The notes under the pieces: model-generated
The model's database searches: none
The model's input: only the letters and a program-made list of their open reading frames with translations
Told to the model about the DNA's origin: nothing
Shown here: piece after piece, positions 27,308 to 38,394 of the stretch
Layout of the letters: each line of letters opens with the position of its first letter
Numbering within the stretch: position 1 is the first letter of the stretch
Assembly (NCBI RefSeq): GCF_017876775.1
Contig: NZ_JAGIOP010000001.1
Location: forward strand, 434,001 to 498,000
From: Mycolicibacterium lutetiense
GTDB lineage: Bacteria > Actinomycetota > Actinomycetes > Mycobacteriales > Mycobacteriaceae
Reading direction: 5' to 3'
Length of the DNA stretch: 64,000 nt
Made by a program: the position numbers and the translations under genes

Positions 27308-28345
27308 ATGACTGCACCGAGCAAGGTATCCAGGGCCCATCATGCTGGCATAGGCCCAGCTAGGCCCTATCGCGGGCGTAGGTTTCCGGTCAGTGATGGC
27401 GCCCCCGTCGAGGTGGTCGAGGACGGCCCGAGCCTGGCAGGCCGATTGGCTTCGCTGGCGGCGACGCTGACAATCAAGCCGGCCTTGGCAATCGGTAGCC
27501 ACGTACCGCATCTGCCGTGGCCGTTCGGGCTGATCAATTTCGCCGCGCGGCTGATCCGGCCGGCACCCGGGACCATCAAAGCGACCATCGCGCTGCCGCA
27601 CTGCACCGCGCATCTGGTGCGCGCCGACGGTGTGCTGCCCGCCGACGGGAAGCGCAGCGTGATCCTCTATCTGCACGGCGGTGCGTTCCTGGCCTGCGGG
27701 GCCAACACGCACTCGGGCGTCGTCACGGCGCTGTCCGAGTACGCCGACAGCCCGGTGCTCGTGGTGGATTACCGGATGGTTCCCAAGCACTCGGTCGGCA
27801 CCGCGATCGAGGACTGTTACGACGGCTATCAGTGGCTGCGCCTGCGTGGCTACGAACCGGATCAGATCGTCCTGGCCGGTGACTCGGCGGGCGGCTACCT
27901 GTCGCTGGCGCTGGCCGAGCGACTGGTCGATGAAGGCGAGATGCCCGCGGCTTTGGTGACGATGTCACCGCTGTTCGAGATCGACAACGAGTCACGGGCC
28001 AACCACCCCAACATGCACACCGACGCGATGTTCCCGCCCAAGGCGTTCGACGCCCTCGTCGAACTCATCGAGCGCGCCGCCGAGCGCAAGGGCGAGGACG
28101 TCTACGAGCCCCTCGACCACATCGAGCCCGGTCTGCCGCGCACGCTGATCCACGCGTCGGGCTCGGAGGTTCTGCTCAGCGATGCACGAAAGGCCGCGCA
28201 CATGCTGGCCGCTGCCGGGGTTCCCGTCGAGCTCCGGATCTGGCCCGGTCAGATGCATGTCTTCCAGCTCGCGTCGCCGGTGGTGTCCGAGGCGAAGCGC
28301 TCATTACGCCAGATCGGCGAATACATTCGAGAGGCCACCTGGTAA
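27308..28345 (+). CDS. lipU: Hormone-sensitive-lipase-family esterase LipU
   Basis: A 345-residue alpha/beta-hydrolase of the HSL group. It has the oxyanion motif HGGAF near residue 122 and the elbow GDSAGG near 193; the late His is probably in QMHVFQ. N-terminal 80 residues form a cap with a hydrophobic patch. Position between the Rv1075c-type gene and cbs matches lipU (Rv1076), which is somewhat shorter. ATG 27308 is preceded by GGAAG. Confidence 0.85.
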   Translation: MTAPSKVSRAHHAGIGPARPYRGRRFPVSDGAPVEVVEDGPSLAGRLASLAATLTIKPALAIGSHVPHLPWPFGLINFAARLIRPAPGTIKATIALPHCTAHLVRADGVLPADGKRSVILYLHGGAFLACGANTHSGVVTALSEYADSPVLVVDYRMVPKHSVGTAIEDCYDGYQWLRLRGYEPDQIVLAGDSAGGYLSLALAERLVDEGEMPAALVTMSPLFEIDNESRANHPNMHTDAMFPPKAFDALVELIERAAERKGEDVYEPLDHIEPGLPRTLIHASGSEVLLSDARKAAHMLAAAGVPVELRIWPGQMHVFQLASPVVSEAKRSLRQIGEYIREATW

Positions 28346-28374
28346 GCGATTCTCGGGCCTGAGACCATTGACGT

Positions 28375-29781
28375 ATGCGCATCGCCAGGCACATCAGTGA
28401 GCTCATCGGCAATACTCCGCTGGTACAGCTGAACTCGGTTGTCCCCGAAGGCTCAGGCATGGTCTTGGCCAAGGTCGAGTACCTGAACCCCGGTGGCAGC
28501 TCCAAGGACCGCATCGCCGCCAAGATGATCGACGCGGCCGAGGCCAGCGGCGAGCTCAAGCCCGGCGGCACGATCGTCGAGCCGACGTCCGGCAATACCG
28601 GTGTGGGTCTGGCGATGGTCGCCCAGACCCGCGGCTACCGGTGCATTTTCGTCTGCCCTGACAAGGTCAGCGAGGACAAGCAGAACGTGATGCGCGCCTA
28701 CGGCGCCGAAGTGGTGGTGTGCCCGACGGCTGTGGCCCCGGAGGATCCGGACAGCTACTACAGCGTGTCCAACCGCCTGGTCGAGGAGATCGACGGCGCC
28801 TGGAAGCCCGATCAGTACTCCAACCAGATGGGTCCGGCCAGCCACTACGAGACGACGGGCCCGGAGATCTGGGCCGACACCGAAGGCAAGGTCACCCACT
28901 TCGTGGCCGGGGTCGGCACCGGCGGCACCATCACGGGCACCGGGCGCTACCTGAAAGAGGTATCGGCCGGCCGTCCGGGAGGTCCGGTCCAGGTGATCGG
29001 CGCCGACCCGGAGGGCTCGGTGTACTCGGGCGGAACCGGACGCCCGTACCTGGTGGAAGGTGTCGGCGAGGACTTCTGGCCTTCGGCGTACGACCCCTCG
29101 GTTCCCGACGGGATCATCGCCGTCTCCGACGCCGATTCGTTCGATATGACGCGGCGGCTGGCGCGCGAAGAGGCGCTGCTGGTTGGTGGGTCCTGCGGCA
29201 TGGCGGTCGTCGCCGCACTCGAGGTGGCCCGCAAGGCCGGGCCCGACTCGATCGTCGTGGTGCTGCTGCCTGACGGCGGACGCGGTTACCTCTCAAAGAT
29301 TTTCAACGACTCGTGGATGTCGTCATACGGATTCCTGCGCAACCGGCTCGACGGTTCGATCGAGCAGTCGACCGTCGGCGACGTCCTGCGCGGCAAATCC
29401 GGGGCGCTGCCCGACCTGGTGCACACCCACCCGGCGGAGACGGTGCGCGACGCGATCGGCATCCTGCGCGAGTACGGCGTCTCGCAGATGCCGGTGGTCG
29501 GCGCCGAGCCTCCGGTGATGGCGGGCGAGGTGGCCGGCAGTGTGTCCGAGCGGGAACTGCTGTCCGCGGTATTCGAGGGACGGGCCAAGCTGGCCGACGC
29601 GGTCGCCGAACACATGGGCCCGCCGTTGCCACTGCTCGGCGCGGGGGAGTTGGTCTCCACAGCAGCCAAGACATTGCGCGAATGCGACGCGGTGATGGTC
29701 GTCGAGGACGGCAAGCCGGTCGGCGTGCTCACTCGCCACGATCTGCTGGGGTTCCTGTCCGAGGCCGGTGGGCGACACTAG
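28375..29781 (+). CDS. cbs: Cystathionine beta-synthase
   Basis: A 468-residue PLP enzyme joining homocysteine and serine to cystathionine. PLP lysine is Lys44 in GGSSKDRIAAKM, with SGNTGVGLAM and the glycine loop GTGGTITGTGRY. A C-terminal pair of CBS domains occupies about residues 335-460, so allosteric control (for example by S-adenosylmethionine) is possible. There is no N-terminal haem region. Synteny matches Rv1077. Together with metB downstream it gives both directions of transsulfuration chemistry. Confidence 0.93.
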   Translation: MRIARHISELIGNTPLVQLNSVVPEGSGMVLAKVEYLNPGGSSKDRIAAKMIDAAEASGELKPGGTIVEPTSGNTGVGLAMVAQTRGYRCIFVCPDKVSEDKQNVMRAYGAEVVVCPTAVAPEDPDSYYSVSNRLVEEIDGAWKPDQYSNQMGPASHYETTGPEIWADTEGKVTHFVAGVGTGGTITGTGRYLKEVSAGRPGGPVQVIGADPEGSVYSGGTGRPYLVEGVGEDFWPSAYDPSVPDGIIAVSDADSFDMTRRLAREEALLVGGSCGMAVVAALEVARKAGPDSIVVVLLPDGGRGYLSKIFNDSWMSSYGFLRNRLDGSIEQSTVGDVLRGKSGALPDLVHTHPAETVRDAIGILREYGVSQMPVVGAEPPVMAGEVAGSVSERELLSAVFEGRAKLADAVAEHMGPPLPLLGAGELVSTAAKTLRECDAVMVVEDGKPVGVLTRHDLLGFLSEAGGRH

Positions 29782-29959
29782 ACCCGGCTGGCTGCATTGT
29801 GCCGGCCCATTGTGCCCGGCGAACACGCTCGTTTTTGTCCTGCCAAAGGGGGTTGCCGGTGCGTAATCTTCCTGTGGAGCAGTCTGTCCATCTAGGTGCC
29901 GGCAGAACGTAGCGTCCGTCCGCGCGGAGCGCTATCGGCAGACGAGGAGAGCTTTCGAC

Positions 29960-30952
29960 GTGACCGATCAACCGCCCCCGCCCGGGAACTACCCGCCGCC
30001 GCCGGAGGGTGGCTACCCGCCTCCGCCGCCGCAGCAGGGTGGCTATCCGCCGCCCCCCGGCGGCAGCTACCCGCCTCCGCCTCCCGGCGGTTACCCGCCC
30101 CCACCCCAGGGTGGCGGCTACGCGCCTCCGCCTCCCAGTGGCGCCGGTGGCTACCCAGCCCCGGGCGGCTACCCGCCTCCCGGCGGTTACCCGCCGCCCG
30201 GTGGATTTCCGCCTGCCGGCTACGGGGCCCCCGGCTACCCGCCCGCGGGCGGACCCGGATTCGGCGGCGCTCCCTACAGCGTGGGTGACGCCTTCTCGTG
30301 GGCCTGGAACAAGTTCACCAAGCATCCGGTCGAAATCCTGGTGGCGACGCTGGTGTACGGAGCCATTTACGGTGTGCTGCAGTTCATCTTCCGGATGATC
30401 GAGGCTCCGTTCACCGAGGTGGACAGCTCGGACCCGGACAGCTTCACCTTCTCGATGGGCGCCACCGGCCTCCTCGTCTCACTGGTGCTCGGCCTCGTGG
30501 GTGTGGTGATCGGCGCGGTGATCCAGTCCGCCTACATCGGCGGCATGCTCGACATCGCCAACGGTGCACCGGTGACGATCGGATCGTTCTTCCGTCCGCG
30601 CCAGGTCGGCAATGTCATCATCGCCTCGGTGGTGTCGTCGATCATCATCCTTATCGGTGTTGTCCTGTGCATCATCCCGGGCTTCATCGCCGCGATCATG
30701 CTGATGTTCACCACGGTTGCCGTACTTGACCGCAACCTGCCGGGTACCGAAGCCGTCAAGACCAGCTTCAACCTCTCCAAGGCGAACTTCGGACCGGTGG
30801 CATTGACCTGGCTCGTCACCGTCGCCCTCACCATCGTCGGCATCCTGCTGTGTGGTGTCGGCATGCTGGTGGCCTACCCGGTGGTCTCGCTGATCACGAT
30901 CTACGCTTGGCGTCGGCTCAGCGGCGTCTCGGTGGCACCGCTGACCCCGTAG
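29960..30952 (+). CDS. pra: Proline-rich membrane protein, Pra homologue
   Basis: A 330-residue protein. The first 105 residues are tandem Pro/Gly/Tyr repeats (units such as GGYPPPP). The rest is a membrane domain with four to five hydrophobic segments. It matches the proline-rich antigen (Rv1078; 36-kDa antigen of M. leprae). The role is unknown; the repeat could bind partners at the membrane. GTG 29960 has GAGGAG about 12 bases upstream. Confidence 0.85.
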   Translation: MTDQPPPPGNYPPPPEGGYPPPPPQQGGYPPPPGGSYPPPPPGGYPPPPQGGGYAPPPPSGAGGYPAPGGYPPPGGYPPPGGFPPAGYGAPGYPPAGGPGFGGAPYSVGDAFSWAWNKFTKHPVEILVATLVYGAIYGVLQFIFRMIEAPFTEVDSSDPDSFTFSMGATGLLVSLVLGLVGVVIGAVIQSAYIGGMLDIANGAPVTIGSFFRPRQVGNVIIASVVSSIIILIGVVLCIIPGFIAAIMLMFTTVAVLDRNLPGTEAVKTSFNLSKANFGPVALTWLVTVALTIVGILLCGVGMLVAYPVVSLITIYAWRRLSGVSVAPLTP

Positions 30953-30964
30953 GAGAACCGACCT

Positions 30965-31011
30965 CAGCGCCCACGGCGCGTACGGCAGAAATGCCTGCGC
31001 CGTGGGCGCTG
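30965..31011. terminator. Hairpin after pra
   Basis: Perfect 15-pair stem (30965-30979 with 30997-31011) and a 17-base loop, with no U-tract. Starts 13 bases after the pra stop. Confidence 0.65.
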
Positions 31012-31093
31012 TGTTCCGTGACATCATTTCAGCTAGCCTGCCGACGCCGAATCCATTTCGGAGTTCGGCGTATTCGAGAAAGTCGGGGCCCTA

Positions 31094-31633
31094 ATGTCGA
31101 TGCCGAATCCGCCCGGGGATTTCTACGGGAAGCCGCCTCAGGGGATCCCGCCCCAAGGTTTTCCGCCCCAGGGGACTCCTGCCCAGGGAATGCCGCCGCA
31201 GGGTTTTCCGCCCCAGGGGATGCCTCCGCAGGGTTTTCCTCCGCAGGGCGCGCCGCAATACGGTGGATACCCGCCCCAGGGCGCGCCGGCCGGGTACCCG
31301 GGCCAGCCGCAGCCCTACGGTGCCTATCTCGCCGATCCGGCGGCGCCGTTCGGTCGCGATCCGCTCACCGGGGAGCCGCTCTCTGACAAGACCGCGATGA
31401 CCGCCGGCCTGCTGCAATTCTTCCTGGGCGCTTTTGGTGTCGGACGCTTCTACCTCGGCTACACCACGATCGGCGCGATCCAGCTGGGGCTGACCCTCCT
31501 CGGCCTCATCACGTCGATCCTGATCGTCGGAATCTTCATCTGCCTCGGTGTCGGAGTCTGGGCTCTGGTGGATGCGGTCATGATGTTCACCCGATCGATG
31601 CCCGACGCGCAGGGGCGCAAGCTGCGTAGCTGA
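31094..31633 (+). CDS. TM2-domain protein with Pro-Gln-Gly repeats
   Basis: A 179-residue protein. Residues 12-60 are tandem PPQGF/PPQGM-type repeats, also visible as DNA repeats. A TM2 domain follows: two hydrophobic segments with a GAFGVGRFYLGY motif between Lys-rich start and the first turn, and a conserved Asp before the end. It is probably a membrane protein with a flexible cytosolic tail. The gene lies between pra and metB, where M. tuberculosis has none that I recall. Confidence 0.8.
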   Translation: MSMPNPPGDFYGKPPQGIPPQGFPPQGTPAQGMPPQGFPPQGMPPQGFPPQGAPQYGGYPPQGAPAGYPGQPQPYGAYLADPAAPFGRDPLTGEPLSDKTAMTAGLLQFFLGAFGVGRFYLGYTTIGAIQLGLTLLGLITSILIVGIFICLGVGVWALVDAVMMFTRSMPDAQGRKLRS

Positions 31634-31662
31634 CCGGCGGGGCGCGCTCGCGCCCATCCGGA

Positions 31663-31668
31663 TAGGCT
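31663..31668 (+). promoter_or_regulatory. -10 hexamer of leaderless metB
   Basis: TAGGCT ends nine bases before ATG 31678. Confidence 0.5.
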
Positions 31669-31677
31669 CGACACGTT

Positions 31678-32835
31678 ATGAGTGAACAGCGCAGGTGGCA
31701 CGGTCTGGCCACAAAAGCCATCCACGCCGGTTACCGACCCGACCCGGGCACCGGAGCCGTCAACACCCCGATCTACGCCAGCTCGACCTTCGCCCAGGAC
31801 GGCGTCGGCGGATTGCGTGGCGGATTCGAGTACGCCCGTACCGGGAATCCCACCCGGCAGGCGCTGGAATCAGCGCTGGCCGCGGTCGAGGAAGCCGCCT
31901 ACGGGCGCGCCTTCAGCTCGGGCATGGCCGCCACCGACTGTGCCCTGCGCGCGGTGTTGCGGCCCGGCGACCACGTGGTGATTCCCGATGACGCCTACGG
32001 CGGTACGTTCCGGCTCATCGACAAGGTGTTCTCGCAGTGGGGGATCACCCATACCCCGGTCCCGCTGAGCGACCTGGACGCGGTGCGTTCGGCGCTCACC
32101 CCGCGGACCCGGTTGATCTGGGTGGAGACGCCCACCAACCCGCTGCTGAGCGTGGCGGACATTCCCGGGATCGTCCAGATAGCGTCGGCCTCGGGCGTCA
32201 AGGTGCTGGTGGACAACACGTTTGCCTCACCGGCGCTGCAGCAGCCGCTGCTGCTGGGTGCCGACATCGTGCTGCACTCGACCACCAAGTACATCGGTGG
32301 GCACTCGGATGTGGTGGGCGGTGCGCTGCTGACCAACGACGAGGAACTCGACGCGGCATTCGCCTTCCTGCAGAACGGCGCCGGAGCCGTACCGGGACCG
32401 TTCGACGCGTACCTGACCATGCGTGGGCTCAAGACGTTGGTGCTGCGGATGCGCCAGCACAGCGAAAACGCCGCGCTGATAGCCGAATTCCTCGACGGCC
32501 ACCCCGCCGTCGAGACCGTGCTCTATCCCGGTCTGGCCAGTCACCCCAACCACGATGTGGCGGCGCGGCAGATGTCCGGTTTCGGCGGCATGGTGAGCCT
32601 GCAACTACGTGGTGGACCCCGGGCGGCGCGTGAGTTGTGCTCGCGCACTGAGCTTTTCATTCTCGCCGAGTCGCTCGGCGGGGTGGAGTCGTTGATCGAG
32701 TACCCGGGTGCGATGACGCATGCGTCGACCGCGGGTTCGCAACTGGAGGTGCCCGACAACCTGGTGCGCCTGTCGGTAGGCATCGAACATGCTGCCGACC
32801 TGCTGGCCGACCTGGAGCAGGCGCTCGGGAAGTAG
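31678..32835 (+). CDS. metB: Cystathionine gamma-synthase
   Basis: A 385-residue Cys/Met-metabolism PLP enzyme. It exchanges the acyl group of O-succinyl- or O-acetylhomoserine for cysteine to form cystathionine. PLP lysine is Lys204 in STTKYIGGHSD; the tyrosine region YARTGNPT and the SLGGVESL motif are intact. Synteny matches Rv1079. A gamma-lyase activity is hard to exclude from sequence. Likely leaderless. Confidence 0.92.
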   Translation: MSEQRRWHGLATKAIHAGYRPDPGTGAVNTPIYASSTFAQDGVGGLRGGFEYARTGNPTRQALESALAAVEEAAYGRAFSSGMAATDCALRAVLRPGDHVVIPDDAYGGTFRLIDKVFSQWGITHTPVPLSDLDAVRSALTPRTRLIWVETPTNPLLSVADIPGIVQIASASGVKVLVDNTFASPALQQPLLLGADIVLHSTTKYIGGHSDVVGGALLTNDEELDAAFAFLQNGAGAVPGPFDAYLTMRGLKTLVLRMRQHSENAALIAEFLDGHPAVETVLYPGLASHPNHDVAARQMSGFGGMVSLQLRGGPRAARELCSRTELFILAESLGGVESLIEYPGAMTHASTAGSQLEVPDNLVRLSVGIEHAADLLADLEQALGK

Positions 32836-32844
32836 CGCCGAGCG

Positions 32845-33516
32845 TCAGGCCATCAGGGCCGGACGCAGCGCCGACGTCGTCACTGCCAGATTCATCTCGG
32901 GCAGTGCCGACGCGGTCTCTTCCACCCAGATGCCGGTGGCGATTTCGGTGGACCGCGCATGTACCCAGCGCCAGCCCCGGTCGTTGAGGCTCAGGATCGC
33001 GCCGAGTCCGTCGACCGCATGCAGCAGGCAGATGATCGCGGCGATGGCCGGCACCGGATTGTGGCCGTCGAACAGGGTGGCCATCAGGGCCGCCCGCGCC
33101 CGGCTGACCCGGTCCCGGTTGGTCAGCGGCCAGCAGTAGACCGGCTTGCCCGGAAACCCTTTGCCGGGCATGCGGACCCGACGGATCTCACCGACGCGTT
33201 CGAGATGCTGCTCAAGGTTGAGCTGGGTGTGCTTGCTCAGCTTGTTCAGCGCGGCCTCGGCCGAAATCGGCCGGCGTTGCAGTAGTTCGAACGCCGGGTC
33301 TCCGATCGGATCGGCGGGCCAATTGCCGGCCAGTGCGATCAACCGGCCGGCCTCGATCGGTTCGCCTGCCATGGCAGGGCGGACCCGGCAGGCGTACGCC
33401 AGGTCCAGCAGTACTGCGGCGCTGAGTACTTTCTCCCTGCGATGGCGGTCAAGCCCGGGCTGCGCGGCTGCGTTGTCCAGCAACAGCAAAAACAGGTCTT
33501 CGGCGATTTGCGCCAT
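32845..33516 (-). CDS. GPP34 (Golgi phosphoprotein 3-like) family protein
   Basis: A 223-residue mostly helical protein with the family opening IAEDLFLLLLD and the SAAVLLDLA and GWRWV motifs. Homologues in eukaryotes bind phosphoinositides; the actinobacterial members have no defined role. ATG 33516 is seven bases after a TACAGT on the minus strand, so the mRNA is probably leaderless. It converges with metB (nine bases apart). Confidence 0.8.
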   Translation of the reverse strand: MAQIAEDLFLLLLDNAAAQPGLDRHRREKVLSAAVLLDLAYACRVRPAMAGEPIEAGRLIALAGNWPADPIGDPAFELLQRRPISAEAALNKLSKHTQLNLEQHLERVGEIRRVRMPGKGFPGKPVYCWPLTNRDRVSRARAALMATLFDGHNPVPAIAAIICLLHAVDGLGAILSLNDRGWRWVHARSTEIATGIWVEETASALPEMNLAVTTSALRPALMA

Positions 33517-33523
33517 TTCCCCG

Positions 33524-33529
33524 ACTGTA
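33524..33529 (-). promoter_or_regulatory. -10 hexamer of the leaderless GPP34 gene
   Basis: TACAGT on the minus strand, seven bases before ATG 33516. Confidence 0.4.
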
Positions 33530-33551
33530 GTGCGTCCCCCGTGCCGACCCG

Positions 33552-34046
33552 TCAGTCGTGATAGGGCTCGGCGCTGACCAGGGTGACCTTGACGGTGTTG
33601 CCGTTCGGCACGGTGTAGGTGCGCGACTCGCCGACCTTGGCGTCGATCAGTGCACTGCCCAGCGGTGAGTTGGGGGAGTACACCTCGAGCTTGCCGACGC
33701 TGATGCCCTCCTGGCGGGTGGCGATCAGGAACGTCTCGGTGTCCTTCTTGTCGTCGTCGTAGTACACCTTGACGACCGAACCGGGCAGCGCGACACCGGA
33801 CTGCTTGGGTGCCTCACCGACCTTGGCGTTGTTCAGGAGCTCCTGCAGCTGGCGGATGCGGGCCTCCTGCTGGCCCTGCTCCTCGCGGGCGGCGTGGTAG
33901 CCACCGTTCTCGCGCAGGTCGCCCTCTTCGCGACGGTCGTTGATCTCGGCGGCGATCACCGGCCGGTTGGCGATCAGCTGATCCAGCTCCACCTTCAACC
34001 GGTCGAATGCATCCTGAGTGAGCCAGGTGACCTGAGTATCGGTCAT
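33552..34046 (-). CDS. greA: Transcription elongation factor GreA
   Basis: A 164-residue GreA. The N-terminal coiled coil carries the acidic tip that enters the RNA polymerase secondary channel ([19 protein letters not shown], with the conserved acidic pair DL-E). The C-terminal globular domain has [17 protein letters not shown] precedes ATG 34046; the frame continues upstream but lacks support. Synteny matches Rv1080c. Confidence 0.95.
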   Translation of the reverse strand: MTDTQVTWLTQDAFDRLKVELDQLIANRPVIAAEINDRREEGDLRENGGYHAAREEQGQQEARIRQLQELLNNAKVGEAPKQSGVALPGSVVKVYYDDDKKDTETFLIATRQEGISVGKLEVYSPNSPLGSALIDAKVGESRTYTVPNGNTVKVTLVSAEPYHD

Positions 34047-34134
34047 ATTCTTGTGCTCCTGTCTGTTCTGGTCATGCGGCGCTCCCGCGCCTTCCTCGCA
34101 CGCGAAGTCGTCGTTTCCGGGCCGGGCGCGGGTG

Positions 34135-34188
34135 CGTGTATTGCCGCGAGCGTCAGTACCTAACCGAGTGCTAATGCAGCAATACACG
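34135..34188 (-). promoter_or_regulatory. Stem-loop in the greA upstream region
   Basis: Perfect ten-base inverted repeat CGTGTATTGC/GCAATACACG (34135-34144, 34179-34188) separated by 34 bases, 89-142 bases before the greA start. The loop contains one half of a CIRCE-like sequence only. Could be a leader hairpin or paired operator half-sites. Confidence 0.4.
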
Positions 34189-34284
34189 GCCCCAGCGAGG
34201 AACCGTGTATCGAATAATCGTACCACCGCACAGCCGACGAATCTTCATCTAATCGCTGTCGGACGTTTGTTGCAGGCGTCGAGA

Positions 34285-34707
34285 TCAGGGCGCTACCAGG
34301 TAGGACGGCACATCCGTCCCGCAACCGTAGACATCGCCGATCACGGGGCGTTGGCTGGATTTCACGTCCGCGGTCACCTGCACCACCATTTGATCGGACG
34401 GGCCGACCAGGATCTCGCGCCTGCCGGTCTCGCTTCCGTCGATCGAGCGCGCCCGGACGATGCACACCACCGGTATCGATGGATCGGGACGGGTCACCCC
34501 GATTGTCACCGACACCGTCTGGTTGTCGACCAGTTTGTAGGCCGAGAGCTCGCCTTTGACCTCGCCGGTGCCCAACCGTTGGAACGCCACGACCGCAAGG
34601 ATCACACCCGCCGTCACCACGAGGCCTACCAGTGCGAACGTGATCCACCGCCGGGTCCGGCGGGACAATTGGCGGGATCCGTAGCGGGCGGCGGGGCGTT
34701 CGATCAT
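34285..34707 (-). CDS. DUF4307 membrane-anchored protein (Rv1081c type)
   Basis: A 140-residue protein. A basic N-terminus, one transmembrane segment (residues about 20-42) and an extracytoplasmic beta-rich domain with two cysteines (VVCIVRAR, YGCGTD). ATG 34707 is supported by TATAGT ten bases upstream; GTG 34743 is an alternative. It is divergent from mca and upstream of greA on the same strand. Confidence 0.78.
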   Translation of the reverse strand: MIERPAARYGSRQLSRRTRRWITFALVGLVVTAGVILAVVAFQRLGTGEVKGELSAYKLVDNQTVSVTIGVTRPDPSIPVVCIVRARSIDGSETGRREILVGPSDQMVVQVTADVKSSQRPVIGDVYGCGTDVPSYLVAP

Positions 34708-34834
34708 CAGAACTGGAACTATAGGGCGAGGCGGGTTGGCCACCGACGCCCAGGGAGCGGATCGACGGGTTGAGGGCGGCTACGGGTAGGTATCGGGCAT
34801 AGGTCAGGGGGCTCCGTAGTTAGATGAAAGCGAA

Positions 34835-35701
34835 ATGAGTGAACTGCGGTTGATGGCGGTGCATGCCCACCCGGACGACGAGTCCAGCAAGGGTGCGGCT
34901 ACCACCGCGCGCTATGCGGCTGAAGGTGTGCGCGTCATGGTCGTGACGCTCACCGGTGGCGAGCGCGGCGACATTCTCAATCCGGCAATGGACCTCCCCG
35001 AGGTACACGGCCGGATCACCGAGGTGCGCCGCGACGAGATGGCCAAGGCCGCCGAGATCCTCGGCGTCGAACATCGCTGGCTGGGATTCGTCGACTCGGG
35101 CCTGCCCGAGGGCGACCCGATGCCCCCGCTGCCGGACGACTGCTTCGCCTGTGTGCCGCTGGCCGAGCCGGTCAGCCGCCTGGTCCAGGTGATCCGGGAG
35201 TTCCAGCCGCACGTGCTGACCACCTACGACGAGAACGGTGGCTACCCCCACCCCGACCACATCCGCTGCCATGAAGTCTCGGTCGCGGCCTATGAGGCAG
35301 CCGCCGACCACCGGCTGTACCCCGAGGTCGGGGCGCCGTGGAACGTCTCGAAGCTGTACTACAACCACGGCTTCCTCCGTGAGCGCATGCAACTGCTGCA
35401 GGACGAGTTCGCCAAGAATGGTCGGCTGGGCCCCTTCGGTAAATGGCTGGAACACTGGGACCCGGACCACGACCCGTTCGCCAAGCGGGTCACCACCCGT
35501 GTTGAATGCTCGAAGTACTTCAGTCAGCGTGACGATGCGCTGCGCGCACATGCGACGCAGATCGACCCGAAAGGCGATTTCTTTCATGCGCCGATCGAGT
35601 GGCAGCAGCGGCTCTGGCCGACTGAAGAGTTCGAGTTGGCGCGGTCGCGTGTGCCGGTGAACCTGCCGGAAGACGACCTGTTCACCGGGATTGAGAAATG
35701 A
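34835..35701 (+). CDS. mca: Mycothiol S-conjugate amidase
   Basis: A 288-residue zinc amidase of the LmbE/PIG-L fold. It cleaves mycothiol conjugates to give a mercapturic acid for export plus GlcN-Ins. Zinc motif HAHPDDES at residues 10-17, partner His in [10 protein letters not shown] near 140. Slightly closer to Mca than MshB by length and neighbours (greA, Rv1083). Its stop overlaps the next start (ATGA). Mycothiol is actinobacterial, in line with the host. Confidence 0.93.
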   Translation: MSELRLMAVHAHPDDESSKGAATTARYAAEGVRVMVVTLTGGERGDILNPAMDLPEVHGRITEVRRDEMAKAAEILGVEHRWLGFVDSGLPEGDPMPPLPDDCFACVPLAEPVSRLVQVIREFQPHVLTTYDENGGYPHPDHIRCHEVSVAAYEAAADHRLYPEVGAPWNVSKLYYNHGFLRERMQLLQDEFAKNGRLGPFGKWLEHWDPDHDPFAKRVTTRVECSKYFSQRDDALRAHATQIDPKGDFFHAPIEWQQRLWPTEEFELARSRVPVNLPEDDLFTGIEK

Positions 35702-35992
35702 TCGACACTTTGACCGCAGTGATCACACTGCTCGCCGACGAGCCGCGAAATACCGGCCCGGAGTTCGGTAAGGCGACCCCGCTCGGCCTGCTGGTCACGG
35801 TGGCGCTGCTGATCGGCACCTTCGGACTGGTGTGGTCGATGAACCGCCACCTGCGCAGGCTGCCCGAGTCCTTCGACCGGGAACACCCCGAGCCCGACCA
35901 GGCTGCCGACGAAGGCACCGCCGACGATTCCGCCGACGGTTCCGGTGACGGCGCCGCGAACAGCACCCCCGATGACCATCAGGGTCCGCCCC

Positions 35993-36012
<20 letters not shown>
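35698..36012 (+). CDS. Small single-span membrane protein (Rv1083 type)
   Basis: A 104-residue protein with one transmembrane segment (about 28-47) and an acidic, low-complexity C-terminus rich in Asp, Gly and Ser. It overlaps mca by four bases and the next gene by about 20, so the three are translationally coupled. Function unknown. Confidence 0.75.
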
Positions 36013-38011
<1,999 letters not shown>

Positions 38012-38021
38012 CCTCGCGGCC

Positions 38022-38393
38022 ATGAGCCACGATGCCGCAACCCTGGAGTCCTTCGTCAAGCGCTATCTCGACACCGTCGCCGGCGGTTCCGCTGCCGCGG
38101 TCGCCGCGCTGTACACCGATGACGCGACGCTGGAGGATCCGGTGGGTAGCGGCGAGGTTCACATCGGACGCCAGGCGATCGAAGGCTTCTACAAGAACAT
38201 GGAGGCAGCCGGCAGCATCGGCACCGAGCTGCTGCAGTTCCGTCCGGGCGGACACGAGGCGGCGTTCCTGTTCGCGATCACCATCGCCGGCGCGATGCGC
38301 ATCGAGCCCATGGAGGTCATGACCTTCGACGCTGACGGGCAGATCACCACGATGAAGGCCTACTGGTCGGCCGCCGACATCACCCAGCTGTAG
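38022..38393 (+). CDS. Ketosteroid-isomerase-like (NTF2 fold) protein
   Basis: A 123-residue NTF2-fold protein closely resembling bacterial steroid delta-isomerases. By eye alignment Tyr in KRYLD and Asp in DATLEDPVGS match the catalytic Tyr16 and Asp40 of the P. putida enzyme. The second active-site acid appears to be Glu (EPMEVMTF) instead of Asp103. It ends ITTMKAYWSA, as in that enzyme. No relative is at this place in M. tuberculosis as I recall. Steroid substrate is inferred only. Confidence 0.78.
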   Translation: MSHDAATLESFVKRYLDTVAGGSAAAVAALYTDDATLEDPVGSGEVHIGRQAIEGFYKNMEAAGSIGTELLQFRPGGHEAAFLFAITIAGAMRIEPMEVMTFDADGQITTMKAYWSAADITQL

Positions 38394-38394
38394 C

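Noticed and set aside
34166..34174. GAGTGCTAA as a CIRCE (HrcA) operator before greA
   Set aside because: Only one half-site is present; the other half nine bases away is missing.
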